Assembly: GCF_014490485.1 (NCBI RefSeq)
Contig: NZ_JACTVA010000022.1
Coordinates: 21,320 to 85,319 of the forward strand
Source: Teichococcus aerophilus
Lineage (GTDB): Bacteria; Pseudomonadota; Alphaproteobacteria; Acetobacterales; Acetobacteraceae
Direction of reading: 5' to 3'
DNA: 64,000 nucleotides
This document shows positions 9,568-18,167 of this stretch, piece after piece. The first letter of the stretch is position 1; every line of letters starts with the position of its first letter. The position numbers were made by a program, and so were the translations under genes. The notes beneath the pieces were generated by a model. It was not told the origin of the DNA. It searched no databases and saw only the letters and a program-made list of their open reading frames with translations.

Positions 9568-11193
9568 ATGGCACGGAATACGGGCACCGCATTTCCCGGC
9601 AGGCGGGCAGGGTTGCTGCTGGCGACGGCAGCCACTCTGGCGCTGGCCTGGCCCGCCGGGGCGGCGCTGGCACAGCGGGGTGGTCCCCAGCCAAGGGCGG
9701 AGCAGGGCCCGTCGAAGAGCCCCGGCGGCAATCCGGGGGGCGGCAACCAGGGCGGTGCCTGCCGGCCAAACCCGGATTTGCGCATTGCCTTGCAGGCGGC
9801 CGATGCGGCTTCCGCGCCACCCTTGCAGCCGGGCCGCGCTGTGTGCCTGACGCTGCGGCGCGGCCAGTCGGCCTATTTCCGCGTCGCGGCCGAGGCGGGC
9901 AGCCACTACACCGTCACCACGCGGCGCCTTTCTGGCGAGACCGACACCGTGCTCGCGCTGCTGAACCGCGCCGGACGCACCGTCAGCGGCGATGACGATG
10001 GCGGGCGGGAGCCTCTGTCCTCCCTGCTGGAGGTGGGGCCGGAACTGGAACCCGGGCTGGTGCGCGCGGGGACGTTGCAGAGCCAGGGCGGCACGTTCGA
10101 AGTCATCGTGACGCGCTCCGCCGCGGTGCCGCCGCCCGACTTCCCGGTGACGCTGGATGGGGCACGGGCCGGCCAGCCGCTCGCGGCCGGCGAGACACGG
10201 CACCTGCGCCTGCGGCGGCAGCAGGCGGCCTTCTTCGCGCTGCCGGAGGAGTTGGGAAGCCTGGCCGCCACCACCACCAACCTGCGGGGCGATACCGATA
10301 CGGTGCTGGCCGTGGTCGACGCGGATGGGCGGGTGCTGGCCGAAGATGACGATGGCGGCGAGGGCTTCGCTTCCGACCTGCCGCTGGCAGGCCTGGCGGC
10401 CGGGCCGCTGTTCCTGCGCGTGACGACGCTGGATGGCAGTGCCGGCGAGTTCGACCTGACCCTGCGGCGGGAAGCACCGCAGGCGGTACCGGACTTCCCC
10501 ACAAGCCTGAGCGCGGCGCGGGAGCGGCCGCCGCTGGCGGCGGATTCCACCACCCATCTGGTGCTGCGGCGGCGGCAGGCGGCGTTCTTCGCCTTGCCGC
10601 CGGGGCAGGATCTGATCGCGCTGACACGCAATCTGCGGCGCCAGACGGATACGGTGCTGGCGTTGCTGGATGCCGATGGCGCCGTGCTGCTGGAGGATGA
10701 CGATGGCGGCGGCGGCTTCGCCTCCCGCCTCGCGACGCGCAGCGCCGGCGGCCATGCGGCGTTCCTGCGCGTGCAGACGCTGGATGGCTCCGGCGGCGGC
10801 GAGTTCGATCTCGTCCTGCGCTCGGTCGGCGCCCGGTCCGGCCAGGCGGGCGGCGTGGCCGGGACGATCGAGCAGGCGCGGCAGCGGCCCTCCCCCGTGG
10901 TGGGCGAGGCGGTCGCGGTGACGCTGGAAGCGGGGGAGGCGGGCGTGTTCAGCCTGCCCTATGACGGGCGCCCCCTGGTCGCCATGACCTTCGGCCTGGG
11001 CCAGGGCACCGATACGGTGCTGGAGTTGCTTGATGCCGATGGCGGCGTACTGGACACCAACGACGACATCGAGACCAGCCTGGCCTCGCGGTTGGAGATC
11101 GGCGCCGAGCCGCGCCCGGCCTTCCTGCGCGTCCGGCAAGTGGGCAATGGGCCGGCGGAGTTCCAGCTGGTGCTGATCCGTCCGTCACGCTGA
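9568..11193 (+). CDS. Secreted protein with four beta-rich repeats
   Basis: A 541-aa protein of unknown function. The ATG at 9568 gives a signal peptide (GLLLATAATLALAWPAGAAL, cut near ALAQ); an in-frame ATG at 9493 would place 25 extra residues before it. A Gly/Pro/Gln-rich linker is followed by four repeats of about 90 residues (roughly 91-186, 211-301, 330-421, 450-541). Each repeat contains TDTVLxLLDADGxVLxEDDDGG and then FLRVxTLDG and GEFDLxLR. This pattern resembles pre-peptidase C-terminal (PPC-type) beta-sandwich domains, but no catalytic domain is attached. The acidic loop could bind calcium. Likely periplasmic or extracellular; ligand unknown. Transcription appears to end at the hairpin 9 bp downstream. 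Confidence 0.8.
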   Translation: MARNTGTAFPGRRAGLLLATAATLALAWPAGAALAQRGGPQPRAEQGPSKSPGGNPGGGNQGGACRPNPDLRIALQAADAASAPPLQPGRAVCLTLRRGQSAYFRVAAEAGSHYTVTTRRLSGETDTVLALLNRAGRTVSGDDDGGREPLSSLLEVGPELEPGLVRAGTLQSQGGTFEVIVTRSAAVPPPDFPVTLDGARAGQPLAAGETRHLRLRRQQAAFFALPEELGSLAATTTNLRGDTDTVLAVVDADGRVLAEDDDGGEGFASDLPLAGLAAGPLFLRVTTLDGSAGEFDLTLRREAPQAVPDFPTSLSAARERPPLAADSTTHLVLRRRQAAFFALPPGQDLIALTRNLRRQTDTVLALLDADGAVLLEDDDGGGGFASRLATRSAGGHAAFLRVQTLDGSGGGEFDLVLRSVGARSGQAGGVAGTIEQARQRPSPVVGEAVAVTLEAGEAGVFSLPYDGRPLVAMTFGLGQGTDTVLELLDADGGVLDTNDDIETSLASRLEIGAEPRPAFLRVRQVGNGPAEFQLVLIRPSR

Positions 11194-11201
11194 GGTGCCG
11201 G

Positions 11202-11232
11202 GTGACCAGGGGCGGTGAATGCCCCTGGTCAC
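11202..11232. terminator. Perfect 12-bp stem hairpin after repeat-protein gene
   Basis: GTGACCAGGGGC pairs perfectly with GCCCCTGGTCAC around a 7-nt loop. It lies 9 bp after the repeat-protein stop and between two convergent genes. There is no long T-run, which is common for GC-rich genomes, so intrinsic termination is inferred from stem strength and position. Confidence 0.7.
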
Positions 11233-11280
11233 GTCAGGCGAGATGGCCTGCCGGCAGGCGAGGGGTGCAACAAGCCGCGA

Positions 11281-11305
11281 GCCCCGGGGGCGATGCCCCC
11301 GGGGC
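11281..11305. terminator. Perfect 11-bp stem hairpin after aldehyde dehydrogenase gene
   Basis: GCCCCGGGGGC pairs perfectly with GCCCCCGGGGC around a GAT loop. It sits 7 bp beyond the stop of the minus-strand aldehyde dehydrogenase. Together with the hairpin at 11202 it insulates the two convergent genes. Confidence 0.7.
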
Positions 11306-11311
11306 CCAGCC

Positions 11312-12739
11312 TCAGGCGGCGGCGTAGCCGATGATGGCCTTGGTCTCCAGGAACTCTTCCAGGCCGAAGGCGCTGTACTCGCGCCCATTGCCGGATTGCT
11401 TGTAGCCGCCGAAGGGCGCACCCCAATCCCAGGCCGGGTAGTTGATGCGCACGTCGCCCGCCCGCATCTGTGCCGCCACTTTGCGCGCCTGCTCCAGATC
11501 CGCTGACTGCACGTAGGAGGACAGGCCGTAGACGGTGTCGTTGGCCATGCGCACGACATCCTCGACGCTGTCATAAGGCAGGATGGTGAGGACGGGGCCG
11601 AAGATCTCCTCGCGCGCGATCCGCATGTCGTGGCGGACATTGGCGAAGATGGTGGGGCGGACGAAGTAGCCGCGGTTCAGCCCCTCGGGCCGTCCGGTAC
11701 CGCCGGTGACCAGCTCTGCCCCTTCGTCGATGCCAGCCTGGATCAGGTCCTGGATCTTGTCGAACTGCACCTGGCTGACCACCGGGCCGAGCTTGGTATC
11801 GGCGGCGCGCGGGTCGCCAACCTTGAAGGTCTCGGCGGCGGCCTTGGCGTAGCCCTTCACCTCGTCCATCCGCGCGGCGGGGACGAACATGCGGGTGGGC
11901 GCGTTGCAGGACTGGCCGCTATTGCCGAAGCAGCCAGCGACGCCCTTGGTCACGGCCTGCCTGAAGTCCACGTCCGGTAGCAGGATGTTGGCGGACTTGC
12001 CGCCGAGTTCCTGCGACACGCGCTTGACGGTATCCGCCGCCGCCTTGGCGACCTGGATGCCGGCACGGGTGGAGCCGGTGAAGGACATCATGTCCACGTC
12101 CGGGTGGGCGGAGAGCGCGGCGCCGACGGTGGGGCCGTCGCCATTCACCAGGTTGAAGACACCCTTGGGCACGCCGGCCTCGTGCAGCACCTCGGCGAAG
12201 AGCAGGGCGTCGATCGGGGCGATCTCGCTGGGCTTCAGCACCATGGTGCAGCCGGCGGCGAGGGCCGGGCCGACCTTGCAGGCGATCTGGTTGATCGGCC
12301 AGTTCCACGGCGTGATGAGGCCGCAGACGCCGATCGGCTCCCGCACGATCAGGGTGGAGCCGCGCAGCTCCTCAAATTCGTAGGTTTCCAGCGTCTTGAT
12401 CAGCTCCCGCAGATGGCCGGGGCCCATGGCGGCCTGGGCGTCGCGGGCGAGGGAGAGCGGCGCGCCCATTTCCTGGCTGATGGCGTGGACGAATTCCTCG
12501 TAGCGGCGCTCATAGATCTCCACGATCTTGCGCAGGAGCGCGATGCGGGAGGCGCGGCTGGAGGTGGAGAAGGCGGGGAAGGCGGCCCTGGCAGCGGCGA
12601 CGGCCTTGTCGACATCGGCGGCGCTGCCGAGGGCGATGCGGGTAAAGGCTTCCTCGGTCGACGGGTCGATGACGTCGATGAATGCGGGGGACACCGGCGC
12701 GACCCAGGCGCCGTCGATGTAAAATTTGTCGTTGTTCAA
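11312..12739 (-). CDS. NAD(P)-dependent aldehyde dehydrogenase
   Basis: A 475-aa aldehyde dehydrogenase, the usual family length, oxidising an aldehyde to an acid in the cytoplasm. General base Glu is near residue 244 (SQELGGKS) and the nucleophile Cys near 278 (GNSGQSCNAPTR). The Rossmann GSTRAG block and C-terminal GGYKQSGNGRE are present. The start is a TTG: a consensus AGGAGG lies 8 nt upstream and the protein then begins (M)NNDKFYIDGAWV, the family N-terminus. Any longer start would put this Shine-Dalgarno inside the gene. It is monocistronic and divergent from the OmpA-like gene. Substrate unknown. Confidence 0.93.
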   Translation of the reverse strand: MNNDKFYIDGAWVAPVSPAFIDVIDPSTEEAFTRIALGSAADVDKAVAAARAAFPAFSTSSRASRIALLRKIVEIYERRYEEFVHAISQEMGAPLSLARDAQAAMGPGHLRELIKTLETYEFEELRGSTLIVREPIGVCGLITPWNWPINQIACKVGPALAAGCTMVLKPSEIAPIDALLFAEVLHEAGVPKGVFNLVNGDGPTVGAALSAHPDVDMMSFTGSTRAGIQVAKAAADTVKRVSQELGGKSANILLPDVDFRQAVTKGVAGCFGNSGQSCNAPTRMFVPAARMDEVKGYAKAAAETFKVGDPRAADTKLGPVVSQVQFDKIQDLIQAGIDEGAELVTGGTGRPEGLNRGYFVRPTIFANVRHDMRIAREEIFGPVLTILPYDSVEDVVRMANDTVYGLSSYVQSADLEQARKVAAQMRAGDVRINYPAWDWGAPFGGYKQSGNGREYSAFGLEEFLETKAIIGYAAA

Positions 12740-12747
12740 GCCGTGGT

Positions 12748-12753
12748 CCTCCT
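12748..12753 (-). promoter_or_regulatory. Strong Shine-Dalgarno fixing a TTG start
   Basis: Perfect AGGAGG on the minus strand, 8 nt before the TTG at 12739. It decides the start of the aldehyde dehydrogenase. Confidence 0.75.
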
Positions 12754-13038
12754 GCGGGCGAGGCGAGACGCTGTGCCTTCTGCCGTCGCCACGTTGTTGC
12801 AAGTCACTCGCAAGTGTGGCCTTCGGCCGGTGGCTCGTAAAGGCCCCGGCCGGAGCTGTCTGGCCAAGTGGACCCAGTGCCAGGGATGGCGCGGTGCATC
12901 ATGACGGCATCGTGATGCCGCTGCGTCCGGCGAAAATCCGCCACCTGGCGAAGAGGCTGTGGCTTGGCGCTTCCTCCGCGCGCGGTTCTTTCGCTATCAT
13001 TACGGCGGCTGATGTATTTCCTCGGAGGGGTGAGGATC

Positions 13039-14148
13039 ATGAGACTCAGGACAGGGCTGCTGGCCGCGACGCTGCTGGCATCGCCATGGGCGGTGCAGGC
13101 GCAACCGGTGACCGGGGTGTATTTCGGCGCGGGCGCCGGCGTGAACTTCTTGCAGGAGACGGATGTCAACCTGCGCGGCGGTGCCGCCGGCTTCCTTGGC
13201 GCCAACGGCGTCAATCCATCCGGTACCGCGGAATTCGATGTCGGCTTCGCCGGAGTCCTTGCGGTGGGCTACGGCTTCGGCAACGGCTTCCGGATCGAGG
13301 CGGAAGGCAATTTCCGCACCAACGATGTCGACAAGCTCTCCGGCTATCGTGGCTTCGGGCCGTTGCAGAGCAGCGGCACGGTGCGGTCCTATGGCGCCAT
13401 GGCCAACACCTATTACGACTTCCATCTCGGCTGGCCCGTGGTGCCCTATGTAGGCGTCGGCGCCGGCTATGTCTGGAACGAATACGACGACGTGCGCGCC
13501 ACGGCGGCCAATGGCGGCAATGTGCGCATCGATGGCAGCGACGGCCAGTTCGCCTACCAGGGCATTGCCGGCCTCGCCTTCCCGATCGACGCCGTGCCGG
13601 GCCTGGCGATCACCGCCGAGTATCGCTTCCTCGGCACGCTGCAATCGGATGTCGACGCGCATATCCGCCTCGGCAGCACCACGGTCGCGCGCGGCAAGGC
13701 GGAAGTGGACAGCTACAACCATTCCGCCCTGCTGGGCCTGCGCTACGCCCTGTACACGCCGCCACCGCCGGCCCCGCCGATGGAAGCCACCCCGGCGCCG
13801 GCCGCGGCACCGCAGGTGGCCCGCACCTACCTGGTATTCTTCGATTGGGACCGCGCCGACCTGACCGACCGGGCACGGCAGATCATCGCCGAGGCGGCGC
13901 AGAATTCCGCGCGGGTGCAGACCACGCGGATCGAAGTGGCCGGCCATGCGGACCGCTCGGGCTCGCCGCAATACAACCAGCGCCTGTCCCAGCGCCGGGC
14001 GGATGCCGTGGCGGCGGAGCTGGGCCGGCTGGGCGTGGCGCGTTCCGCCATGGTCATCCAGGCCTTCGGCGAAAGCCGGCCGCTGGTGCCGACGGCGGAC
14101 GGGGTGCGGGAGCCGCAGAACCGCCGGGTGGAAATCGTCCTGCGCTGA
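13039..14148 (+). CDS. OmpA-family outer-membrane protein
   Basis: A 369-aa outer-membrane protein. The signal peptide MRLRTGLLAATLLASPWAVQ is cut near VQAQ. Residues about 25-245 are an opacity/OmpA-like 8-strand barrel with repeated aromatic beta strands (YFGAGAGVNFL, GYGFGNGFRIEAEGNF, YVGVGAGYVW). A short Pro/Ala linker leads to a C-terminal OmpA peptidoglycan-binding domain with VFFDWDRADLTDRAR, VAGHADRSGSPQYNQRLSQR and NRRVEIVL. It probably tethers the outer membrane to peptidoglycan. The ATG at 13039 has a strong GGAGGGG site; an in-frame ATG further upstream would displace the signal peptide. The roughly 300 bp upstream, shared with the aldehyde dehydrogenase, show no clear promoter. 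Confidence 0.9.
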   Translation: MRLRTGLLAATLLASPWAVQAQPVTGVYFGAGAGVNFLQETDVNLRGGAAGFLGANGVNPSGTAEFDVGFAGVLAVGYGFGNGFRIEAEGNFRTNDVDKLSGYRGFGPLQSSGTVRSYGAMANTYYDFHLGWPVVPYVGVGAGYVWNEYDDVRATAANGGNVRIDGSDGQFAYQGIAGLAFPIDAVPGLAITAEYRFLGTLQSDVDAHIRLGSTTVARGKAEVDSYNHSALLGLRYALYTPPPPAPPMEATPAPAAAPQVARTYLVFFDWDRADLTDRARQIIAEAAQNSARVQTTRIEVAGHADRSGSPQYNQRLSQRRADAVAAELGRLGVARSAMVIQAFGESRPLVPTADGVREPQNRRVEIVLR

Positions 14149-14157
14149 AGGCAGTCG

Positions 14158-14182
14158 GGCCGGGCGGGTACACCGCCCGGCC
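14158..14182 (+). terminator. GC-rich hairpin after OmpA-like gene
   Basis: GGCCGGGCGG and CCGCCCGGCC form a perfect 10-bp stem with a 5-nt loop, 9 bp after the stop. It is likely the OmpA-gene terminator and separates it from the LacI-type regulator. Confidence 0.65.
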
Positions 14183-14246
14183 TGCCACCAGTGCCCGCAC
14201 CGGTGCCCGTGACAGCCCGGAACCGTCTGGTTATGGTTCCCGACCC

Positions 14247-15338
14247 ATGGCACCCCGATCCATTTCCCGCGCCGCCGAAGCAGGGCCGCGCATCGCCACG
14301 GCGCATGATGTGGCGCGGCTGGCCGGTGTCTCCCAATCCGCCGTCTCGCGCGCCTTCACCGCCGGCGCCAGCATCTCGCCCGAGACGCGGGACAAGGTGG
14401 CGGAGGCGGCGCGCAAGCTGGGCTACCGGCCGAATCTGGTGGCGCGATCGCTCATCACCCGCCGCTCGCACGTCATCGGCGTCGCCATGGCCTACCTGGA
14501 AAACCAGTTCTATCCGCGCGCGCTGGAAGCGCTGTCCCAGGCCTTCAGCACGCGTGGCTATCAGGTGATGCTGTTCACCGGCAAGCCGGGCGCGAGCTCT
14601 GACCCGATGCTGGAGGAAATGCTGCGGCACAAGGTGGATGCGCTGGTGATGGCCTCCGCCAGCCTGTCCTCCCGCTTCGATGTGGAGTGCCAGAATGCCG
14701 GCATTCCGGTGGTGCTGATGAACCGGCGGACGGAAAGCCGCAGCATCTCCAGCATCACCAGCGACAACCGCCAGGGCGGGGCCCTGATCGCCGCCTTCCT
14801 CGCGGCTGGCGGTCACCGGCATCTGGCTTTCATGGCCGGGTCGGAGAACTCCTCCACCAGCCAGGATCGCGAGGAAGGCTTCACCCATGCCCTGGCGGCG
14901 CATGGGCTGGGCACGCCGCGGCGCGTGGTGGGGCTGTACGATTTCGACCAGGCGGCGGCGGCGATGCGAAGCCTGCTGTCGGCGCCGGAGCGGCCGGATG
15001 CGGTGTTCTGCGCCAACGACCACATGGCCCTGGCGGCCATCAACGTGGCCCGCGCCGAGTTCGGGCTGGAAGTGGGGCGCGAGATCTCCATCGTCGGCTT
15101 CGACGATGCCGGGCCGGCGGCCTGGCCGGTCTTTGGCCTGACGACCTATGCGCAGCCGCTGCGGGCCATGGTGGAGGAGGTGGTGGCCGCCACCTGCGCC
15201 CGCCTGTCTGACCCCACCAGCCAGGCGGTTCGGACCATTGTGCCGGGCTGGCTGGCGGTCCGCAGTTCGGCGCGCCTGCCGCCTGTTGGCCTGACGGTGC
15301 GGGACGGCCTGACCACCTGGATGCCGCCCGAAGTATGA
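14247..15338 (+). CDS. LacI-family transcriptional regulator
   Basis: A 363-aa regulator. The DNA-binding helix-turn-helix is near residues 17-40 (TAHDVARLAGVSQSAVSRAF) with the hinge-helix region LVARSLITRRS. A periplasmic-binding-protein-like effector domain follows (HVIGVAMAYLENQFYP, ISIVGFDDAGPA). It is expected to bind a palindrome with a central CG and be released by a sugar-like or hydroxy-acid ligand. Such a palindrome lies 110 bp after its stop in front of the dehydrogenase gene, and a near-copy lies before the next unit. The ATG at 14247 leaves a short N-terminal tail before the helix-turn-helix. It likely controls the catabolic genes at 15.5-20.4 kb. Confidence 0.93.
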   Translation: MAPRSISRAAEAGPRIATAHDVARLAGVSQSAVSRAFTAGASISPETRDKVAEAARKLGYRPNLVARSLITRRSHVIGVAMAYLENQFYPRALEALSQAFSTRGYQVMLFTGKPGASSDPMLEEMLRHKVDALVMASASLSSRFDVECQNAGIPVVLMNRRTESRSISSITSDNRQGGALIAAFLAAGGHRHLAFMAGSENSSTSQDREEGFTHALAAHGLGTPRRVVGLYDFDQAAAAMRSLLSAPERPDAVFCANDHMALAAINVARAEFGLEVGREISIVGFDDAGPAAWPVFGLTTYAQPLRAMVEEVVAATCARLSDPTSQAVRTIVPGWLAVRSSARLPPVGLTVRDGLTTWMPPEV

Positions 15339-15446
15339 TCCTTGCAGCGCGGTCAACCGGAAGCCTGGAACCTCCCTGCCACATGGATCCGCGGTGGAGA
15401 CGCGCTGTGTGACAACGGCGTGGATGCGGTTGCCTCTGGACAGGTG

Positions 15447-15463
15447 TTGCATACGTATGCATT
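15447..15463. promoter_or_regulatory. LacI-type operator, site 1
   Basis: Contains the perfect 14-bp palindrome TGCATACGTATGCA (15448-15461), centred on CG as LacI-family operators are. It lies 98 bp before the HisD-family gene and just after the LacI gene. A 17-bp stretch including this palindrome recurs with one mismatch at 16927. Operator function is inferred. Confidence 0.7.
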
Positions 15464-15560
15464 GTGGAGAGACAGGCGCGCCGGGGAACCGGGTGCCAGG
15501 GGCGTGACCGCTGCCGTTCCGGCGGTGCCGCGCCCGCAATGACCAGGGAGAACGCAGATA

Positions 15561-16868
15561 ATGGCAACATGGTTGAAGCGCGGCGCCGAGAGCGAAGCCG
15601 TCAAGAGCGCCGACAAGCAGGTGCGCGAGACGGTGGAGGGTATCCTCGCCGATATCGAGACCCGCGGCGACGCCGCCGTACGCGAGCTCTCCGTCAAGTT
15701 CGACAAGTGGGACCGCCCGGATTACCGGCTGTCCGACAGCGAAATCCGCGATTGCATGGCGCAGCTCACCGACCGTGACCTGCAGGACATTGAGTTCGCG
15801 CAGACCCAGGTGCGCAACTTCGCGCAGCACCAGCGGGACGCGCTGAAGGATATCGAGGTCGAGACGCTGCCGGGCGTCGTCCTTGGCCACAAGAACATCC
15901 CGGTGAATGCCGCAGGCTGCTACGTGCCGGGCGGCAAGTATCCGCTGCTGGCGTCGGCACATATGTCGGTCATCACGGCCAAGGTGGCGGGCGTACCGCG
16001 CGTCGTTACCTGCGCGCCGCCCTTCCATGGCAAGCCGGCGCCGGCCATCGTCGCCGCGCAGCACATGGCCGGCGCGGATGAAATCTACTGCCTCGGCGGC
16101 ATCCAGGCCATTGGCGCCATGGCGCTGGGCACGCAGTCGATGCAGGCGGTGGACATGCTCATCGGCCCCGGCAACGCTTTCGTTGCCGAAGCCAAGCGGC
16201 AGCTCTACGGCCGTGTCGGCATCGATCTGTTCGCCGGGCCGACCGAGACGCTGGTGATCGCCGACGAGACCGTCGATGGCGAGATGTGCGCCACCGACCT
16301 GCTGGGCCAGGCGGAGCATGGGCCGGATTCGCCTGCCGTGCTGCTCACCACCTCCGAGAAGCTGGCGCGCGACACGATGGCCGAGATCGAGCGGCTGCTG
16401 CAGATCCTGCCGACCGCCGCCGTCGCCAGCAAGGCATGGGCGCAGTATGGCGAGGTGATCGTCGCCGAAAGCGAGGAGGAGATGGTGGCGATCGCCGACC
16501 AGATCGCTTCCGAGCACGTGCAGGTGATGACGCGGGACCCGGACTACTTCCTGAAGAACATGACCAACTACGGCGCGTTGTTCCTCGGCCCGCGTACCAA
16601 CGTCGCCTTCGGCGATAAGGTGATCGGCACCAACCACACGCTGCCGACCAAGAAGGCGGCGCGCTACACCGGTGGCCTGTGGGTGGGCAAGTTCCTCAAG
16701 ACCTGCACCTACCAGAAGGTCCTGACGGACGAGGCCTCGGCGATGATCGGCGAATACTGCTCGCGCCTCTGCGCGCTGGAGGGCTTCGTCGGCCATGGCG
16801 AGCAGGCGAATCTCCGCGTGCGCCGCTATGGCGGCAAGAACATTCCCTACGGCGCCGCAGCAGAGTGA
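15561..16868 (+). CDS. HisD-family dehydrogenase, HpsN-like
   Basis: A 435-aa member of the histidinol-dehydrogenase family: zinc-dependent, NAD-linked oxidation of an alcohol to an acid. Zn-ligand regions are recognisable ([13 protein letters not shown], the Asp in [10 protein letters not shown], a C-terminal His in GFVGHGEQ), with the catalytic Glu-His in SEHVQVMT. Neighbours are not histidine-biosynthesis genes. The N-terminal [10 protein letters not shown] and the [16 protein letters not shown] block recall the sulfopropanediol 3-dehydrogenase (HpsN) branch. In this setting it more likely oxidises a small polyol or sulfonated diol than histidinol. It has its own LacI-type operator upstream. 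Family firm, substrate inferred. Confidence 0.85.
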   Translation: MATWLKRGAESEAVKSADKQVRETVEGILADIETRGDAAVRELSVKFDKWDRPDYRLSDSEIRDCMAQLTDRDLQDIEFAQTQVRNFAQHQRDALKDIEVETLPGVVLGHKNIPVNAAGCYVPGGKYPLLASAHMSVITAKVAGVPRVVTCAPPFHGKPAPAIVAAQHMAGADEIYCLGGIQAIGAMALGTQSMQAVDMLIGPGNAFVAEAKRQLYGRVGIDLFAGPTETLVIADETVDGEMCATDLLGQAEHGPDSPAVLLTTSEKLARDTMAEIERLLQILPTAAVASKAWAQYGEVIVAESEEEMVAIADQIASEHVQVMTRDPDYFLKNMTNYGALFLGPRTNVAFGDKVIGTNHTLPTKKAARYTGGLWVGKFLKTCTYQKVLTDEASAMIGEYCSRLCALEGFVGHGEQANLRVRRYGGKNIPYGAAAE

Positions 16869-17176
16869 CCACCATGCCGCAGGGTGGCCGTGAGGCTGCC
16901 ATGCGGCACTGCGTCATTCCTGCCCTTTGCATCCGTATGCATTTTCGCTAGCCTGCAGCCGGCCGCCCTGGGTGGCCGGCTGTATCGGCCACGCTGGCAG
17001 CCGGCATCCATGCCTGTGCCCGTGGCCCAACAGGTGCGTTCGCGCGCCAGAACGTCGTCCGCCAGTCCCTGGCCGAGAAACGACGCGTCCCCATGATGGA
17101 GAAACGTGATGTTGCCTCGCGCGTCGGCGCCCCTCGATCTTTGCCGGAACGGTCGCTCCCTGCGGGATGCGCGCTC
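16869..17176 (+). other. Intergenic region with second operator
   Basis: 308 bp between the HisD-family gene and the next dehydrogenase. It contains the palindrome at 16927-16943. The downstream frame is open from 17093, but the good protein start is at 17177. I see no small gene, RNA gene or strong terminator here. Confidence 0.5.
16927..16943. promoter_or_regulatory. LacI-type operator, site 2
   Basis: TTGCATCCGTATGCATT, identical to site 1 over 17 bp except one base (A to C at the seventh position). It precedes the unit of 3-hydroxyacyl-CoA-dehydrogenase-like gene, SDR and GntP permease. The pair of sites suggests one LacI regulon. Confidence 0.68.
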
Positions 17177-18127
17177 ATGAGCGGCAAAGTGGCTGTCATC
17201 GGCACCGGCCTTGTCGGTAGTGGCTGGGCCATCGTCTTCGCCCGCAGCGGCTGCGAGGTCGTGTTGTTCGACAGCGGACCGGGCGCGGCCGAACATGCAC
17301 GCACGGTCATTGCCGAACGGCTGGAAGAGCTGGCGGGCTTCGACCTGCTGAAGGACACGCCGGCGGAGGTGCTGGCACGCGTCAGCGTCGCGCCGAGCCT
17401 GGCGGCAGCGCTGGATGGCGCGGTCTACGCGCAGGAAAGCGTGTTGGAGCGGGTAGACGTCAAGCGGCAGCTGTTTGCCGATATCGACGCCGTCATCGGT
17501 CCGCAGACGCTGGTGGGCAGTTCTTCCTCCGGCATCCCGGCCTCGCTCTACACCGATCACATTGCCTGCCGCGACCGCTGCCTGGTCGCGCATCCGGTGA
17601 ACCCGCCCTATCTCGCACCGATTGTCGAGCTGGTGCCCGCGCCCTGGACCGCACCCGCCACCGTGCAGGCAGTGCGCGCCCTGATGGAGCGCGTCGGTCA
17701 GGCGCCGGTGGAAGCGACGCGGGAGATCGAGGGCTTCATCCTCAACCGCCTGCAGGGCGTGCTGTTGATGGAGGCGTGGCGGCTGGTCGAGGACGGGCTG
17801 GTCAGCGCGCGGGACCTGGATACCACCATGTCGCAGGGCCTCGGCCTCCGCTGGGCCTTCATGGGGCCGCTGGAGACCATCGACCTCAACGCACCGGGCG
17901 GCATCGCCGATTATGCCCGCCGCCTGGGCCCGTTGTACCAGAGCATCGCCGCCTCCACCGCCGAGCATCGCGTCTGGGACGATACGCTGATCGCGAAGCT
18001 GGAGGCGCAGCGCCGGGAGGACCTGCCGGCGGAGGCGCTGGCCGAGCGGCGCGCCTGGCGCGACCGGCGACTGATGGCGCTGGCCCGCCACAAGCAGGAT
18101 ATGCAGCAGGCCGAAAGCGGCGAATAG
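17177..18127 (+). CDS. 3-hydroxyacyl-CoA dehydrogenase family (L-gulonate-dehydrogenase-like)
   Basis: A 316-aa NAD-dependent dehydrogenase of the lambda-crystallin/L-gulonate 3-dehydrogenase type within the 3-hydroxyacyl-CoA dehydrogenase superfamily. MSGKVAVIGTGLVGSGW is the Rossmann start. SSSSGIPAS and HPVNPPYLAPIVEL carry the catalytic Ser and His, and the C-terminal helical domain starts near EGFILNRLQ. The length matches the non-CoA hydroxy-acid branch. The ATG at 17177 was chosen because the motif starts at residue 4; earlier starts (from 17093) add 28 residues without similarity. With the GntP permease it fits hydroxy-acid or sugar-acid catabolism. Confidence 0.88.
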   Translation: MSGKVAVIGTGLVGSGWAIVFARSGCEVVLFDSGPGAAEHARTVIAERLEELAGFDLLKDTPAEVLARVSVAPSLAAALDGAVYAQESVLERVDVKRQLFADIDAVIGPQTLVGSSSSGIPASLYTDHIACRDRCLVAHPVNPPYLAPIVELVPAPWTAPATVQAVRALMERVGQAPVEATREIEGFILNRLQGVLLMEAWRLVEDGLVSARDLDTTMSQGLGLRWAFMGPLETIDLNAPGGIADYARRLGPLYQSIAASTAEHRVWDDTLIAKLEAQRREDLPAEALAERRAWRDRRLMALARHKQDMQQAESGE

Positions 18128-18167
18128 CCGCCGGGCCCATCCCGCCGTCGACAAGGAAAACCACGCC

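Noticed and set aside
12726..14246. N-terminal extension of the LacI-type frame back to 12726
   Set aside because: The extension overlaps the OmpA-like gene in another frame. The helix-turn-helix begins just after the ATG at 14247.
13827..16796. Minus-strand open frame of 989 codons across OmpA-like, LacI and HisD-family genes
   Set aside because: It crosses three real genes and two intergenic regions and has no recognisable domain.
15561..16868. Calling this gene hisD of histidine biosynthesis
   Set aside because: No his genes are nearby, the operator and neighbours are catabolic, and the N-terminus resembles the HpsN branch.
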